The notes: generated by a model from the letters alone, not told the origin. A DNA stretch of 64,000 nucleotides from Dacryopinax spathularia (GCA_037974965.1 JBBPFI010000001.1:434001-498000), one strand, 5' to 3'. Positions 42,241 to 54,663 are shown, counted from the stretch's first letter. Translations and numbers: made by a program.

Positions 42241-43124
42241 AGTCGGCGCCTGCGACACGCGAACTGAAGCAAGTAGCACAACACCACTTCTGGTGGTCTA
42301 CGCCTGCAGACTGCAGGTTATGGCCGAGTAAGTCGTCGGCAAGCGCTATACACCGCCAACGCAATATCTCATGAACAAGCACTAGGTCAATGACTCATCC
42401 CGGCAAGACTCCGTTGAAGCCCTTACGGGCACGACTCAACCGGCACGATCTTGTCCGCTTCTGGACCAACACGTTATGGAAGGGACATCAGAGGATGGAG
42501 AGCCCGAATCCGGTCGTGTCCACCTTTGTAAAGAGAACTCGTGCGCCCCCTCCAGAGGTCCAGGTATGGACACCTGGTGGGGTCGCACGGTCCACCTCTG
42601 CTCTACAAACGCGAAAGCGTAGAAGATCGTACGTGCTCCCCACACGGTTACTTGGAAAAGGAAGTACCACAACCGCTCGTCCAATCCGTTTGAAACGAAC
42701 TCCGAGCAGCGATTTTGTAAATGCGGCGGAATTGTGGTAGACTTTACATTCCCTTACAGCTCCTATGTCGTGACTGTTTTCCTCCTGCAGAACGAGCACC
42801 GCATGTTTCAAAATAATGGATTTGGTGAGTGAGAAGCCCAATAATCTGATGTGCTATCCATTGCCTCGCCTATCACGGAGGATGTATGCGCGCTCGCTTC
42901 CAACCCAGTCCAGTCCTGCTGCGCTACATCTCTCGACCCAATTGCGTTACTTACTCTACATAAAGCGAAATAACCGTACGTCTCGGGCAGGAACCCTCAA
43001 GCGCCTTTCCACGCCTACATTCTGTGCGTACTGAAACCCCCCCCCTCCTCCTAGTGATACGACTGAGAATCCCGAAGCCAAGCATTTCGTGCATATATGC
43101 ATATGCATTTCCCTTACGTGCGGT
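42241..43124. other. convergent intergenic region, nothing recognised
   Basis: 884 bp between the converging TAD2 and SDR genes. Short ORFs only; no RNA gene or repeat identified. Confidence 0.5.
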
Positions 43125-44056
43125 TCATTTTCGTCGGTAGGGCTCGCATTCCGGCCCGGCCCAGTTGAGGAACTGGCCAGTGAGATCGTGCGAGCCCTTT
43201 ACAGCTAGGGCAGCGAGGGCCTGCAACACGCAGTAAGCATATGACCTCCGTCCCAAGCAAGCAAAAAGAGAGCGCAGGGAAAGATCGAGGGAGAGGACGA
43301 GGAGACGTACGTAACCGCTCTCCTCCGGCTTGACCAACTTCCCTTCTTTCCACGCTTCTACGAACCGCTTGTGCTCTTCGGGTTTCATTATACTCTGTAC
43401 TTCCGGGGATCGGATCGCAGCTTGCATTGGCGTGTCGACCATGCCGGGTCTGACCGCGTATGCCGAGATGAGTGGTTCTTCGTTCGCCAACGTTCTGCAC
43501 AACTCGTCAGCCAGTCTCAGCGGGCGGGAGAGGAGCAATCTGAAAGAGGGAAGGAGCTGAGGACGCACCGACACAAAGAGTTCAAAGCTGCCTTGCTCGA
43601 GTTATACGCCGCCCAGCCCGCCGTATCCCCCGTCGCGGCCCCGCTACTCACAAACACGATCCTGCCCCTATTCTCCCTCAGCGCCGGCAGAGCAGGCACG
43701 ATCGTATTAATGCACGAGAAAACATTCAGCTCAAACGTCTTCCTCCAGTGCTCCAGGGTCGTTTTTTCCACCGGGGCCAGATCCGCCAGACCAGCATTCA
43801 GAATGAGAGCAGTCGGCTTGGGGAAGAGTTGGAGGGCTTTGAGCGAGGTCTCGGGCTGCGTGATGTCCCCTTGGACGAGGACTACGTCCCCCTCCGGGTG
43901 CTTGTCCTTCAGCTGTTGCAGCTCAGAGGTGATGGACCGCGAGATGGTGCATACGCGCGCGTGGAAGTCTTCCAGCAGGATACGGGTCACGGCGAGGCCG
44001 ATACCGCGCGAGGCGCCGGTGATGAGCACGAGTGGGCGGGAGGGAATGGGGGCCAT
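43125..44056 (-). CDS. short-chain dehydrogenase (YIR035C/sepiapterin-reductase-like)
   Basis: Exons 44056-43569, 43494-43311 and 43220-43125 encode 255 residues. Motifs: cofactor loop LITGASRGIGLAV, NAG in LILNAGLADL, the conserved Ser region VFVSSGAATG and the catalytic AYNSSKAAL (YxxxK). The C-terminal part YAVRPGMVDTPMQ followed by LTGQFLNWAGPE resembles fungal YIR035C-type and sepiapterin-reductase-like SDRs of about 250 residues. Substrate unknown; probably cytosolic and NADPH-dependent. Introns are 74 and 90 bp. Confidence 0.88.
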
Positions 44057-44931
44057 GAGTACTCTTTGCTCTCACTCTTGATAGGTAGGTGTGCTAGGAT
44101 GATGTTTGTGCGGGGAAGTACTGGTCGAGAAGGAGAATGGTGGGAGGACGATCAGGGTCGATGACGATCTTCACGTGGTTTGGATAATGAAATTCCCGGG
44201 TTTGGGTCGTCCCTTACCACAACCAGCGTGGCACCAACAGCACAGAGGACGACTTTGTGGAGGACAACCTCCACAACCTCTAGCAGAGGGACAACTCGCC
44301 GCAAAACGACCCGGCTTGCGCCTAGGTGAAAGTGCCATGCGCTGCGCAACGTCCCCAGCAGGACGAAGGACCGACATTTGCCGGTGTGCGGGATCTGAGC
44401 GGGTGTTGTACCTAGTACCATGTAGAAACAGCTGATAACGGCTCGCTCCGAACGTGTGCGGCATCTGCGCAAAGAAAGACGATAACTTTTTCACTTTGCT
44501 AATGATATGATGTACGAAGGGTAGCGCCGGCTTGTTTGCAGAAGCAAGTAATAGGTGAATTGGAAGCAAGCTGATAGGAGATAAGCCATTGATCGGCGAG
44601 TGAGTCGTGCGACCGTCGGCCGGAAATGAACGGCGGCGCGGTGCGGTTCGGTCGGCTCGGCGCTCCTTTACTTCGCTTTGTTGGCGGTGGTGTCCCTTTT
44701 GGTCGGCGCTGTCCCCGGTCGGATGTGGGACCGCTCGGTACGGTACATGCGGATGGGTATACATTCATATATGTGACCGCTGGACTGCAGGCCTGTCCAA
44801 TCCCTCCCTTCCTCGTCGGCAGTGTACATAGGCTCGTAGTCGACTATCTCCCCCTTCTCTCCACTACCATCACACCCGTCCTCGCCCTCAACCGCATTCC
44901 CCCAACCTGACCGATCGAACGACCACCAGCA
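44057..44931. other. divergent promoter region, nothing recognised
   Basis: 875 bp between divergent SDR and gamma-glutamyltranspeptidase-like genes. No coding region with recognisable features. Confidence 0.5.
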
Positions 44932-46870
44932 ATGGGAGAAGCACGCACATCCGCCTCTAACTGGAACTGGGACAAGCTCACCTATGGCCCGCCGGACGTC
45001 GAGTTCGCGCGGTTTAACTCCCGTCGCTCCGTCGTCTATTCCGCAAAGGGCATTGTGAGCTGCACGCAACCACTGGCGAGCGCAGCGGGGCTCGAGATCC
45101 TCAAGCAGGGCGGGAATGCCGGTGCGTCTTTTTCCTGTCCCTCGTTTGATGAAGGATGCTGATAGGTTGGTGGGGTGATAGCGGACGCTGCTGTCGCTTG
45201 TGCCGCTGCGCTCAACGTGACTGAGCCTTCGTGCACCGGTATCGGCGGAGACGCCTTCTGCCTGTACTACGACGCGAAGGAGAAGACCGTCAAGGGGATG
45301 AACGCCTCCGGCCGCGCACCCGCCAAGCTCAGCGTCGAGTACCTGCGCTCCCGTGGTATAACGGGCAACGCCATCCCGCTTACGGACATCAACAGCGTCA
45401 CCGTCCCTGGCGCTGCAGCGGGCTGGGTGGACGCCACAGCGGCTTTCGGGAAGCTGACGCTGGCTGAGAACTTGGCTCCTGCTATTAAGCTCGCTGAGGA
45501 AGGAGTGCCAGTCAGCGAGCTCCACGCGAACGCATGGAAGAGGAGCGAGAACCTGATCAAGAATGCTTCCCCCGATGCGCATGCTATGCTGCTGAACGGT
45601 CGTGCACCCATGGCGGGTGAGATCATGACTTTCCCCGATTTGGCGAAGACGTTCAGGGAGGTGGCGGAGAAGGGCAAGGATGGGTTCTATAAGGGGAGGG
45701 TGGCGGAGGAGATCGTCAAGCTGATTAAGGCGAAGGGTGGGGTGATGGAGCTGGAGGATCTGGCAAAGCATGAGACGACGATGGTTGAGCCGATCAGCTA
45801 CACGTATGGTGGAGAGGATGGCGTGACAGTTTACGAGGTGCGTCTCCTTCTCTTACTGAAGACTGTCGCGTTGAACGGGTCATAGTGCCCACCGAACGGT
45901 GGAGGAATCACCGCCCTCCTCGCGCTCGGTATCCTCGACCAAATGCAAGAGCTCGGCAAAGTGCCCGACCTCCTGTCTCTGCCTCACAACTCCCCCGAAT
46001 ACCTGCACGCCTTGGTCGAAGCGCTCCGCCTGGCCTTCGCCGACAGCCGATACTACGTGACCGACCCCGAGTTCGGCTACGTTCCCGTGAAAGAGATGCT
46101 TTCCAAGCCCTACCTCCGCAGCCGGGCGGAGCTGTTCGACCCTACGAAGCAGAACCCGAATATCAAGCATGGCTACCCGGCCAACTCGAGCGACACTGTC
46201 TACCTAAGCGTGACGGACCAATGGGGCAACGCGTGCAGCTACATCCAGAGCAACTACGCCGGCTTTGGAACAGGCGCGATCCCGCATGGATGTGGCTTCA
46301 CGCTGCAGAACAGGGGGGCGAACTTCGTACTGGAGGACAACCACCCGAATCAGCTCAAGGGAGGGAAGAGGCCGTATCATACGATTATCCCCGCTATGGC
46401 GCTCAGGGGGAAAGAGCTCTTCTTGTGCTATGGCGTTATGGGCGGGTTCATGCAGCCGCAGGGACACGTGCAGGTGCTCTTGAATGCACTGAGGGGGTAT
46501 ACGATGCAGGCTGCGATGGACGCGCCGAGGTTCTGTATCTCTTCGGGCTCGCCGGACTCCGGCGTGAGGGGACGCGGCGATGTCGGCGACGTGAATTCCG
46601 ACGTGTACTTCGAGGAGGGGATCCCGGATGAAACACTCGAGAAGCTAAGAGGTACGCTCTTCTCCAGACCTTTCGCGACATCTGTTCACTAACGCGTGCT
46701 TCGTCAATACAGAGATGGGACACGATGCCCGCCGAGTCGCAGGCTTCGGACGGGGCATGCTCGGCAGAGGACAGATCATCCAGCGCCTGACGGATAAGAC
46801 GACCGGCCGACTCGTCTGGGCTGCAGGCTCCGATCAGCGGGGTGACGGGCAGGCCGTTGCGCAGTTCTGA
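44932..46870 (+). CDS. gamma-glutamyltranspeptidase-like Ntn hydrolase
   Basis: Exons 44932-45121, 45182-45837, 45886-46651 and 46713-46870 encode 589 residues. Large-subunit motifs: [38 protein letters not shown] and [13 protein letters not shown]. The autoprocessing/catalytic Thr is about residue 386 in [15 protein letters not shown], followed by SNYAGFGTG and the GG in [13 protein letters not shown]. Enzymes of this family transfer or hydrolyse gamma-glutamyl groups, for example of glutathione. The protein has no signal peptide or N-terminal anchor and resembles bacterial YwrD-like or acylase-type members. A cytosolic role is inferred and true GGT activity is not certain. Introns are 48-61 bp. 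Confidence 0.9.
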
Positions 46871-47917
46871 GCTCTTGCTTCAGGTGATGCGCGATCTTGA
46901 GGGGATGTATTGGTAGGAACTAGGACAGCTCTTTATCTAGACTAACTATGGGAAGCAATCGGAAGTCACTGATTCAACCGGTGCGCGAATGCTCTGTATT
47001 TGTGTCACATCAATTTGAGCCTGCATATTTCTTCCCACGGACGGGGAGTGACCAGCGTGTTGACTGGAAGCTCAGGGCCCTCCCAAGCTTCGATGCCACA
47101 CTAGTCATGGCCAAAACAGGACATCAGTAAGGCGCCCGTTTTGTGGTCAAGTGCCTTGAGACCAAGTCTGTCCAATCGGCCGGCACTGATGCAATGGCTC
47201 CCTTTCCCCCCATAACTCGACGTTGACCGCTCACAGCAACTCGAGCTTTGTCGAAGCATGACTGGCCTTCCTTCATTCGGATTTGTGCAATTCTTGGCAG
47301 CCTCCCAAGAAGCAGTAGCAAATCCGGATCTTCTGCTCGTGCTCTTCGTCCGCTTCCACGTTAAGCCAGCATCATAGAGCAAGACCGGTGCATCATTCAT
47401 CGGAGCGCCTTTCGCAGCGGGCCCGCTCTCGGAGTTCGACAGTGAAAGTACGGGCAATCATCAAAGGTTGCCAAGCCGGAGATGGACCGACGCCGTCCGC
47501 ATGCCAAAAAGGGTCTAGCGGCACCCGGTGTGGCTTTCTTTATGCGATCAGTCACCCCGGGCAAAACATGTAAACACGACATTTGCTATCAGCCGGGTTC
47601 GGTGATTCGGCGAGAGTCAACTTGCGGTGACGATCACATCTTCCAAGTACTTACATCAATATCGTCGTGATTGTCAGTCCGATCAATGTCTCAGCCGCGA
47701 GTGATGAACGGAGACAAATGTGGGCTTCTTGCAATTGCGGACGGAAGAAAGAAGCATCGCGATGAACTGGATGACCACCATCTCTCTGTCTTAGGAAGGG
47801 CGCATCAGTGCACGGAACATCCTAGCTGCACCCCTGTCCTCCTCTTGAAAATATATGCTACGTGCTCGTGTTCGTCTCTTACGTGTCGTTTGTCGCTCTC
47901 TCTCCACTACTACCAAG
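46871..47917. other. intergenic, nothing recognised
   Basis: 1.05 kb between two plus-strand genes, holding the 3' flank of the GGT-like gene and the promoter of the kinase. Short ORFs only. Confidence 0.5.
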
Positions 47918-49326
47918 ATGTCTACTCGCGCGCAAGAACCTATCATTATACCAGAAGACCAGATCTTCGAAGAGGAACATGTTCTTCGACGTAGTCCGGT
48001 CGCTTATTACCCAGCTCGTATTGGCGAAGTCCTCAATTCGCGATACAGCATCATCTGTAAGCTTGGATGGGGAGGAGTCTCGACTATCTGGCTGGCTAAA
48101 GACTCGAGACCGTACGCTATGCCTTCAGCACTGCGGGCGCCTATCTAACTGGTGCTCTTCGCGCAGAGCATCTGAAGCAGCAAAATATGTCGTCGTGAAA
48201 ATTTGCGCAACCAACGACATATCTGCGATGCGCGAGCGGGACTTACTGCTTGAAATCGCAAAAGTCAATCCGAAGCACCCGGGCATCACGTACATTCGCT
48301 TGCTCCTCGACTCATTCGAAGCGAAGAGCAGTCATGGCACGCATACATGTCTCGTCTTCCCGCCATTGCGGGAGCCCTTGAATGCGTTCCAAAAGAGGCT
48401 GCAAGATTCCTGCTATCCCTTCCAAGCTATCCGGATATACCTGAAGACTCTGTTTGCTTCTCTGAGCTATTTGCATGACGAGTGTCATATCGTACACACA
48501 GGTAAGCCGCTTAATACCAGTATACCGTGGTTCTGATCTCTAGTCCAGACATCAAACCTGAAAACATATTGCTTGGCTTCGAGGACGACTTCGACTGGGA
48601 GAAGATCGAAGAGGAGGAGAAGGTGGCTCCTCCACCCAGGAAGATACTCCCCGATAGGACCATCTACATGTCTCGCCCCAGCTTCGGACAACCGGAATCA
48701 CAGGTCGGCCTTCCGAAACTGACCGATTTCGACCTTGCGCTTTCTATGTCCAAACATAGACGCTACAGCCATAGGATCCAGCTGGATCCTTATCGTGCTC
48801 CGGAGGTCACGCTGGGTCAAGAATGGTGGTATCCCGTCGACGTATGGAGCGCTGCGGTCATGGTACATACCAAGCCTTTCTCACCCTCGTATATGTGCTA
48901 ACTACTACCACCAGAGCTATGAACTATTGGAAAACGAACCGCTCTGTAGTGGGATCGATGAGAGCGGCGTATACAACCCGCGCTACCAAATTGCGCAGCT
49001 CGTGGGATTGTTGGGCGAGCCACCTAAAGCGTTCGCAACTGCTGGTGAACATCACGCAGAATATTTCGACGGAGATGGTGCGTGTCAGTTATGCGTCGAA
49101 GATCAAACGCCTGATATGCTATCCCGATCAAGGGTCTCTTCTTCCCGAAATCCGGTCGCTTGTCCCTCAGGAGTCGCTCGAAGACAGGATCACCCGCCTC
49201 TCCGGTGATTCCAAACGGGAATATCTCGGATTCATGAGGCGGGCATTACAGTGGACCCCAGAAGACAGGCCGACGGCGGCCCAACTTCTAGACGATCCCC
49301 TCCTGATAGGAATCAGCCTCGATTAG
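47918..49326 (+). CDS. SRPK-like protein kinase
   Basis: Exons 47918-48111, 48167-48501, 48549-48862, 48915-49077 and 49133-49326 encode 399 residues. Kinase landmarks: RYSIICKLGWGGVSTIWLAKD (glycine loop), VVVKIC (ATP-anchoring Lys), IVHTDIKPENIL (catalytic loop in the HTDIKPEN form typical of SRPKs), LTDFDLALSM where the usual DFG reads DFD, and YRAPEVTLG. A short acidic insert (DWEKIEEEEKV) takes the place of the long SRPK spacer. This matches the expanded SRPK-like kinases of basidiomycetes, mostly uncharacterised. An in-frame ATG at 47855 would add 21 basic residues. Introns are 47-55 bp. Confidence 0.85.
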
Positions 49327-50061
49327 AGATAGACGCCGCACAGCCTCGCTTGTGTATGCGGTACGCTCTGCTTGCCCGATACTTTTGCGAATCCATCGAT
49401 CAACATGCCCCTATCAACGCCCGTTGACTGGTCTCGGCTTTCGCGAACTTCCGCCTCACTATGTGCCAAAGCGTCCGAAGGACGCTAATTTGGCGGTCGG
49501 CGGTGATGTCTGATCACGACCTCCTTTGAATCTGTTTGAATCCCTGAGGAGGCGCATTCCTTATGTCAAACGGCCGCCAGCGATGAGCATCTTGGAGACG
49601 GGGAGCCATCGATATCAGTTGTCTGGTCAGATGGGATCACGAGTGAGTCCATTGTTGAAAGGTTGGTATGTGCGCTGGACAGCTTCTCTATAGCCGAGGA
49701 TGTCCCATCAGAACTGCGGAGACCCCATCGGAAATCGATAACACGGGGCCAAGACTGATCCACGGAGGGGCATTGCTTGCGGGGCTCCGCGTACGATATC
49801 TACCGCAAGATGTCAGAAGAACTGCGAGTAGAACTGGGAACCTCCAGCGGACGTTGCCCTTTACTCTGCATGATGCCCCTGTCACCCAAGAATAACCCTG
49901 AACGAGAAGCATTGCGGCCACAGCAATCAACCGGTCCTCGACCTACTTAAGCGTTCAAACGTCGACCCACAAGCAACCCATCCTTACCAGTTGCAACAAC
50001 TCTTCCAAACCAGATATCCTCCCTTCCCTACATTTGCAACCCCATTACCACTCCACTCACG
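49327..50061. other. intergenic, nothing recognised
   Basis: 735 bp between two plus-strand genes with no recognisable gene. The last ~150 bp should be the promoter of the following gene. Confidence 0.5.
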
Positions 50062-50630
50062 ATGGATAAAGGCAACGTCCACCAGACCATCACATTCAAG
50101 TTCGACTCCGGCAAGGCGCCTGTTACTGATGCCACGAAGGCTCTCGAGAAGAATGTTGTTGAGGCAGCCAACCTCGCCGGTATTGCAAAAGAAGTGACTG
50201 GCGGAGCCTACGTGTGAGTTACTGCTTGTCCGGTCGACTGTCTCACAGCTGATCATATGTCTGAAGTGGGGCGGTACATGACAGCAAAGGAGATCCTACA
50301 ATGCGACTCTCGGTCAGGCTGGAGGCCGGCAGCGGAGAAGCGTCGAAAGGCGAGAAAGGTTACCTCACGTCTGCTCATGCGTATGTGGACGACAAGGGCA
50401 AGCCTACCCAGGATGGCATTGTGCGCTTTTCGGATCCGAAAGTACAGACCCGCTATGAAGATGCTCTCATTCAGCATGGGCAATACGAGAAGTACAGGGC
50501 GGAACAGAAGCACGTCGCCGAGAGGCTCAGTCCAGCAGAGCGGGTCAAATATCAGAAGGCCCAGACACAACGCGAGAAAGCCGAGAAGATCTATGCTTTG
50601 GAAGAAAAAGCAGGAGAGAAGAAGGAGTAG
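50062..50630 (+). CDS. small protein of unknown function, tandem paralogue 1
   Basis: Exons 50062-50213 and 50267-50630 (intron 53 bp) encode 171 residues. Not recognised. No signal peptide or membrane segment. The core AANLAGIAKEVTGGAY, then GDPTMRLSVRLE, AYVDDKG and DGIVRFSDPKVQTRYEDAL is shared with the next gene, and both introns sit after the same Gly-Ala-Tyr codons. The C-terminus is a charged helix (SPAERVKYQKAQTQREKAEK). Shared intron position and order show a tandem duplication. Confidence 0.75.
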
Positions 50631-51136
50631 CCGTAGACGGAGGGTCAGCTGCGAAGGAGAAGCGAGGTCACATGAGTAAATGGCAGAAACGGCAGGCGTG
50701 TTTCGAGTTTCAGATGTAATTATATGCAGGCTACGTTTCCCCTACAGCCACACTCGTGTCACATACCTCGAAGCTGTCTGTCCCGTCTGCCAATGCCGCG
50801 CTCATCGACCTCGGCGCCGACCGATTCGACCTGCTAAGCCTGGCGCAACCCATTACTTGGAGTCTACAAACCATACTTCAGCGGCCGCTGATGATCATGG
50901 AAACATTATATCGGGGACTGAGAAACGCCGGTTCTCCGGCACCGTTGACCGCAAGTAACTGCGACGCCACATCCTCCGTTGTTGCCCTGAGCTGTATACG
51001 TCGAAAGGCGCCTCATCATATGGACAAAGGCTTCAGGCACACGACGGAAGTCCTGTTCTAATGCTGTTTCTCTTGGAATTCAAGTATTTAAACCGTCAGC
51101 ATTGAGCATCAGAGGCGTGCAGCGATCTGTGCCATC
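50631..51136. other. spacer between the tandem paralogues
   Basis: 506 bp. It contains TATTTAA near 51085, about 50 bp before the second gene's ATG, a plausible TATA-like element. No gene recognised. Confidence 0.45.
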
Positions 51137-51784
51137 ATGTCCTCAGCCCCACTCAAATTCCAGCAGAACTTCGGCAGCGGGAAGCTGTCTTCCGATACGA
51201 AGAAGACGATCAGCGTTCATGCACCGATCAACTTCGAGTTAAAGCCGAACAAGGCACCCAGGGCGGAGGGACTAGAGAAGAACATCATCACGGCTGCCAA
51301 CATGGCCGGGATTGCCAAGGACGTGATCGTGGGCGCCTATACGTACGTCATTCAATCCATACTGAAGCGTCTTGTTACTGAACATACCTGAATGTATAGT
51401 GGCAAGAAGCATAACTCGCCAGGCGATCCTACGGAGCGACTTTCCGTCAGGCTGACCGTCAAGCGGGATACGAAGGACCAGCCTCCAACAAAGGAAATCA
51501 GCGTCCACGCGTACGTGAACCACAATGGGGAGGAAGCAGCCGACGGGCCCGTCCGTTTCTCGGACCGATCGATCCAGATCCTCTACGAAGACGCGCTTGA
51601 GAAGGCCGGGCTATATGACCAATACAAAGCAGAGCGGGATCTCATGGTCTCAAAGCTCAGAGAGGACGAGGTGCAGAAATACGGGAAAAATCTGACCGAG
51701 CGCGAGAAGAAAGAGGATATTTTCAAGAAAGCGAAGCAGGGAGCCGGGGGCAAGGAAAAGATCGAGCCCAAAGGTAACAAATGA
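51137..51784 (+). CDS. small protein of unknown function, tandem paralogue 2
   Basis: Exons 51137-51342 and 51400-51784 (intron 57 bp) encode 196 residues. Same architecture as the gene at 50062: ITAANMAGIAKDVIVGAY, intron, GDPTERLSVRLTV, VHAYVNHNG, GPVRFSDRSIQILYEDALE and a lysine/glutamate-rich helical tail. It differs by a longer N-terminus (SSAPLKFQQNFGSGK). No known domain; the repeated beta-rich core could be a small fungal-specific fold. Function not inferred. Confidence 0.75.
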
Positions 51785-53006
51785 TGGTCCGGGAGCGAAC
51801 GGCTTCTTTCCCGATCTCGCATCACTTGGGGTTTCTTCTCCCTCCTCATATGCCTTCTTTCCATTCTGATGATGTATATCCCGTCGCTCGAAGTACGCAA
51901 TGCCCTGATGCTCGTTTCCTACGTTTGCAATGATCCATAAGTGAGACTTGCAACAAAGTTGGACGAAGACGAGACAATGGGTGACTCCGTGTTCGTTCGT
52001 GGCCTTGACTGATCGGCTTCGATCTTGCTGTTTTCTAGAAATCGGAGTCTCAGCGCTCCGTGCGAGGGCTTATGCCGTGAAATCCAGTTGAGAGCCCACT
52101 TCGCAGAAGTCATTAGAGAAGCCCTTTAAGCCAGAGACAGTGTTTGACTGAGATCCCGACGGCGATGCATCATCGTACAGCGAGTCATCCGAGGCGACCA
52201 GAACCGCGAGAGCCCTCTTCTAGTCCGTTCGACAAGAATCAGATAGATCCCAGGCAGGCAAAAGTAAGGCGATACCAGACACAGGCGCGCAGCAAAGCCC
52301 CAGTAAACGACAGCTTCAGGACTTAAAGTGCGATACGGTGCAGAGTCGTCATGAACACGTACATGGGACGTACTGACCACAACCAGCCGGGTTCAGAATG
52401 CGCCTATGATGACTTCTAGCGCCGCTCTGCAAGCGAGCCGCATTCCCGGCGGAGGTAACATACCTCGGCCCGAGCTTCTCATTGGACCATTGGTCCAGTC
52501 ATCGCAACAGCATACAGCATCACGGATTTCGCCACGTCCCTCTCCCCAGCAGACAAACCCTACCAGACAGACCCGCGTCGACAATGAATGACAATTGATA
52601 GATCCGGGAGCACGTTATCAGTCGGTTGGTTCTATGGGCGGTACCTTCCAATCGCAGGTCAGCTCCCGTGCAGCGCATGGCATGCGCACCTCCAACCGTG
52701 GTTGGTCGGCATGGCGTGGATGTACATACGGAGGACAATAGTATCCGCATGCGATGAGCCAATTAGGGCAGTGTGGGCGGATTTGGAGGGGAGGGGACAT
52801 AAGCGGACATTGACTGGACACGTCAGTGCTCACTTGGCATCATTGGCCTGACTACTTCTCGTCGTCGGTGGACTTGTCGCCTCCCTTTGTGTTTTGTGGC
52901 GAGGCATTGCTTCAGAACGGTTATATACCTCGAGGCCCTTGTTGTCTCTCCTTCCTTACAACCACCATCAGCAGTATACCACCGGTGATCAGGGAAGCAA
53001 GTAAGC
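51785..53006. other. intergenic, nothing recognised
   Basis: 1.2 kb before the WW-domain gene. Short ORFs only. TATA-like GGTTATATACC at about 52919-52929, some 80 bp upstream of the next start. Confidence 0.45.
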
Positions 53007-53886
53007 ATGAGTGAGAATCCCGACAAGAGGTACGTCTTCCTACTGCCAGCGTTCCTCGTACCGCATACTCACAAGGTGTATGCATGACAGGCCGCTCCCA
53101 CCCGGTTGGATAACCCAGTACGACTCCAACTATAAGACCTGGTTCTACGTTGACACGCGTGCCAACCCGCCCCGCTCGTCATGGCAGCATCCGGACGATA
53201 TCGCCCCTCCTTCATACGGACAGCCGCTTGCTCCTCCTCCTGGTGCTCCGCCTCGTGGTCCGTCCCCTCAGCCTGGATCGGGAGGACAGACGGACCGCGG
53301 GTTCTTCTCGCACAATGACAACAACCAGCAGTACGGGCCGCCTGGTGGAGGATACGGACAACAAGGAGGGTATGGTGGTCCTCAGCAGGGATATGGACCG
53401 CCTGGAGGAGGGTACGGCGGTCCTCAGGGAGGCTATGGCGGTCCTCAGGGCGGCGGTTACGGCCCGCCTGGCGGTGGGTACGGTCCTCCCGGAGGAGGGT
53501 ATGGTCAATACGGCCCTCCGCCTGGTCAGTACGGTCCTCCGCCTGGACAATACGGTCCTCCTCCCGGTCAATATGGGTACCCGCCGCCTCAGCAGGGAGG
53601 ATACTACCCTCCTCCTCAGCCTCAGCCTACGCCAATCATCATCCAAGAGCAGGCTCCCGTCGCCGCTGCTCCTGCCAGAAGCAGCGGGTTCAACCCGCTT
53701 CTTGCCGGAGGCGCTGGTCTGCTCGGAGGCATGCTCATCGGTGACATGATCGGCGATGCTGGCGATCACGGCGATGGAGGAGACGGTGGAGACTGGGGCG
53801 ATGGAGGTGACGGCGGGGATCATGGGGATGGCGGAGACGGCGGCGGGGACTGGGGTGATGGAGGTGGGGACGGTGGAGACTGGTGA
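53007..53886 (+). CDS. WW-domain protein with Gly/Pro/Tyr-rich and Gly/Asp-rich tails
   Basis: Exons 53007-53029 (only 23 nt) and 53091-53886 encode 272 residues. A single WW domain near the N-terminus (PLPPGWITQYD ... TWFYVDTRANPP ... SSWQHP) should bind proline-rich ligands. Then come GYGPPGGG and GQYGPPP repeats (about residues 100-190), a short hydrophobic glycine segment (PLLAGGAGLLGGMLIGDMI) and a C-terminal run of DGGDGGDWGDGG repeats. Proteins of this layout are common in basidiomycetes and mostly uncharacterised. Both the WW start and the tiny first exon are in phase. Confidence 0.85.
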
Positions 53887-54314
53887 ACGCCCCGCGCTTC
53901 TGCTCGTTGAAATGCTTTGCTGCTGCTAGACTGTGATGACTTGCTCTTTTCCCCCTCTTATGACGCATCATTGGCCGGCCTCTATATGTACGCTTAGAGG
54001 CGATGGGTTAACATGAGATGAAATGCCGATCGATTAGCATCTGACTGCGCCCCCGCCGACTGACATTTCTGACGGCGAAAAAGCCACAGGCGAGATATAT
54101 GCTCTCGGACCGCGAATAAGGATACAAAACTCCCCGACCGCTCGTATGCCTCCTACAGCCGAGTGTGCGGCCCCTGTAATGGCCACCGCTCCCAATGTAC
54201 TCCAACAACAGACGGGATCGCTCATATACTGATAGCACCCCGACTCCTCCTCATCCCCAGCCCCATCTACCCCACGCCAACCCAATCAGCCCGTTTCCCA
54301 CTTCCTCAAGACAA
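53887..54314. other. convergent intergenic region
   Basis: 428 bp between the WW gene and V-ATPase subunit f. A minus-strand frame here (54008-54238) could be an extra 3' exon of the latter but has no similarity to the family. Confidence 0.4.
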
Positions 54315-54663
54315 CTATAGAGCACCCACCTGACAAGTACAAAATACCACCAGCGCCGCATATACGAGCGCAGCGACATACAGCGTCTGCGCAACCGCAT
54401 GTCCGTCTTCCGGGTCTTTTGTGCTGCCCATTACTGCTTCGTACTAAGCGTGGTTTGTCAGCGTATGTGAGGGAGGGCGGGAGGGGAGATAGTACGTTAT
54501 GGTCGAACATCCATCCGAACTACCCAAGAGGTGTGAGTTACGCAGAGGGCGTGAGGATAAACGGGGACGTTACGGCTGCTAGGATGACGGCTCCGAATAG
54601 GGATATGACGGTGCACATCCCTGCGTTCCCCATACCGAACATCGGTTGAGCGAGGAAGGACAT
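54315..54663 (-). CDS. V-ATPase V0 subunit f (YPR170W-B/RNASEK family) with a microexon
   Basis: Exons 54663-54574, 54519-54496 (24 nt) and 54443-54315 give about 80 residues. Yeast YPR170W-B, recalled from memory, aligns through CTVISLFGAVILAA, then FGWMFDHN (the microexon, matching IAHLFNTN), then GSTKDPEDGHAVAQT and AALVYAALVVFCTCQV. Two membrane helices flank the conserved DPEDG loop. Subunit f is a small proton-channel component of the vacuolar ATPase. With the microexon, introns are 54 and 52 bp, the local norm; without it a single 130-bp intron would delete eight aligned residues. The C-terminus is read straight through to VGAL; a splice at 54329 is possible. Confidence 0.8.

Noticed and set aside
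44668-45771. 367-codon minus-strand ORF
   Set aside because: Antisense to the GGT-like gene, no domain, composition explained by the overlapping exons.
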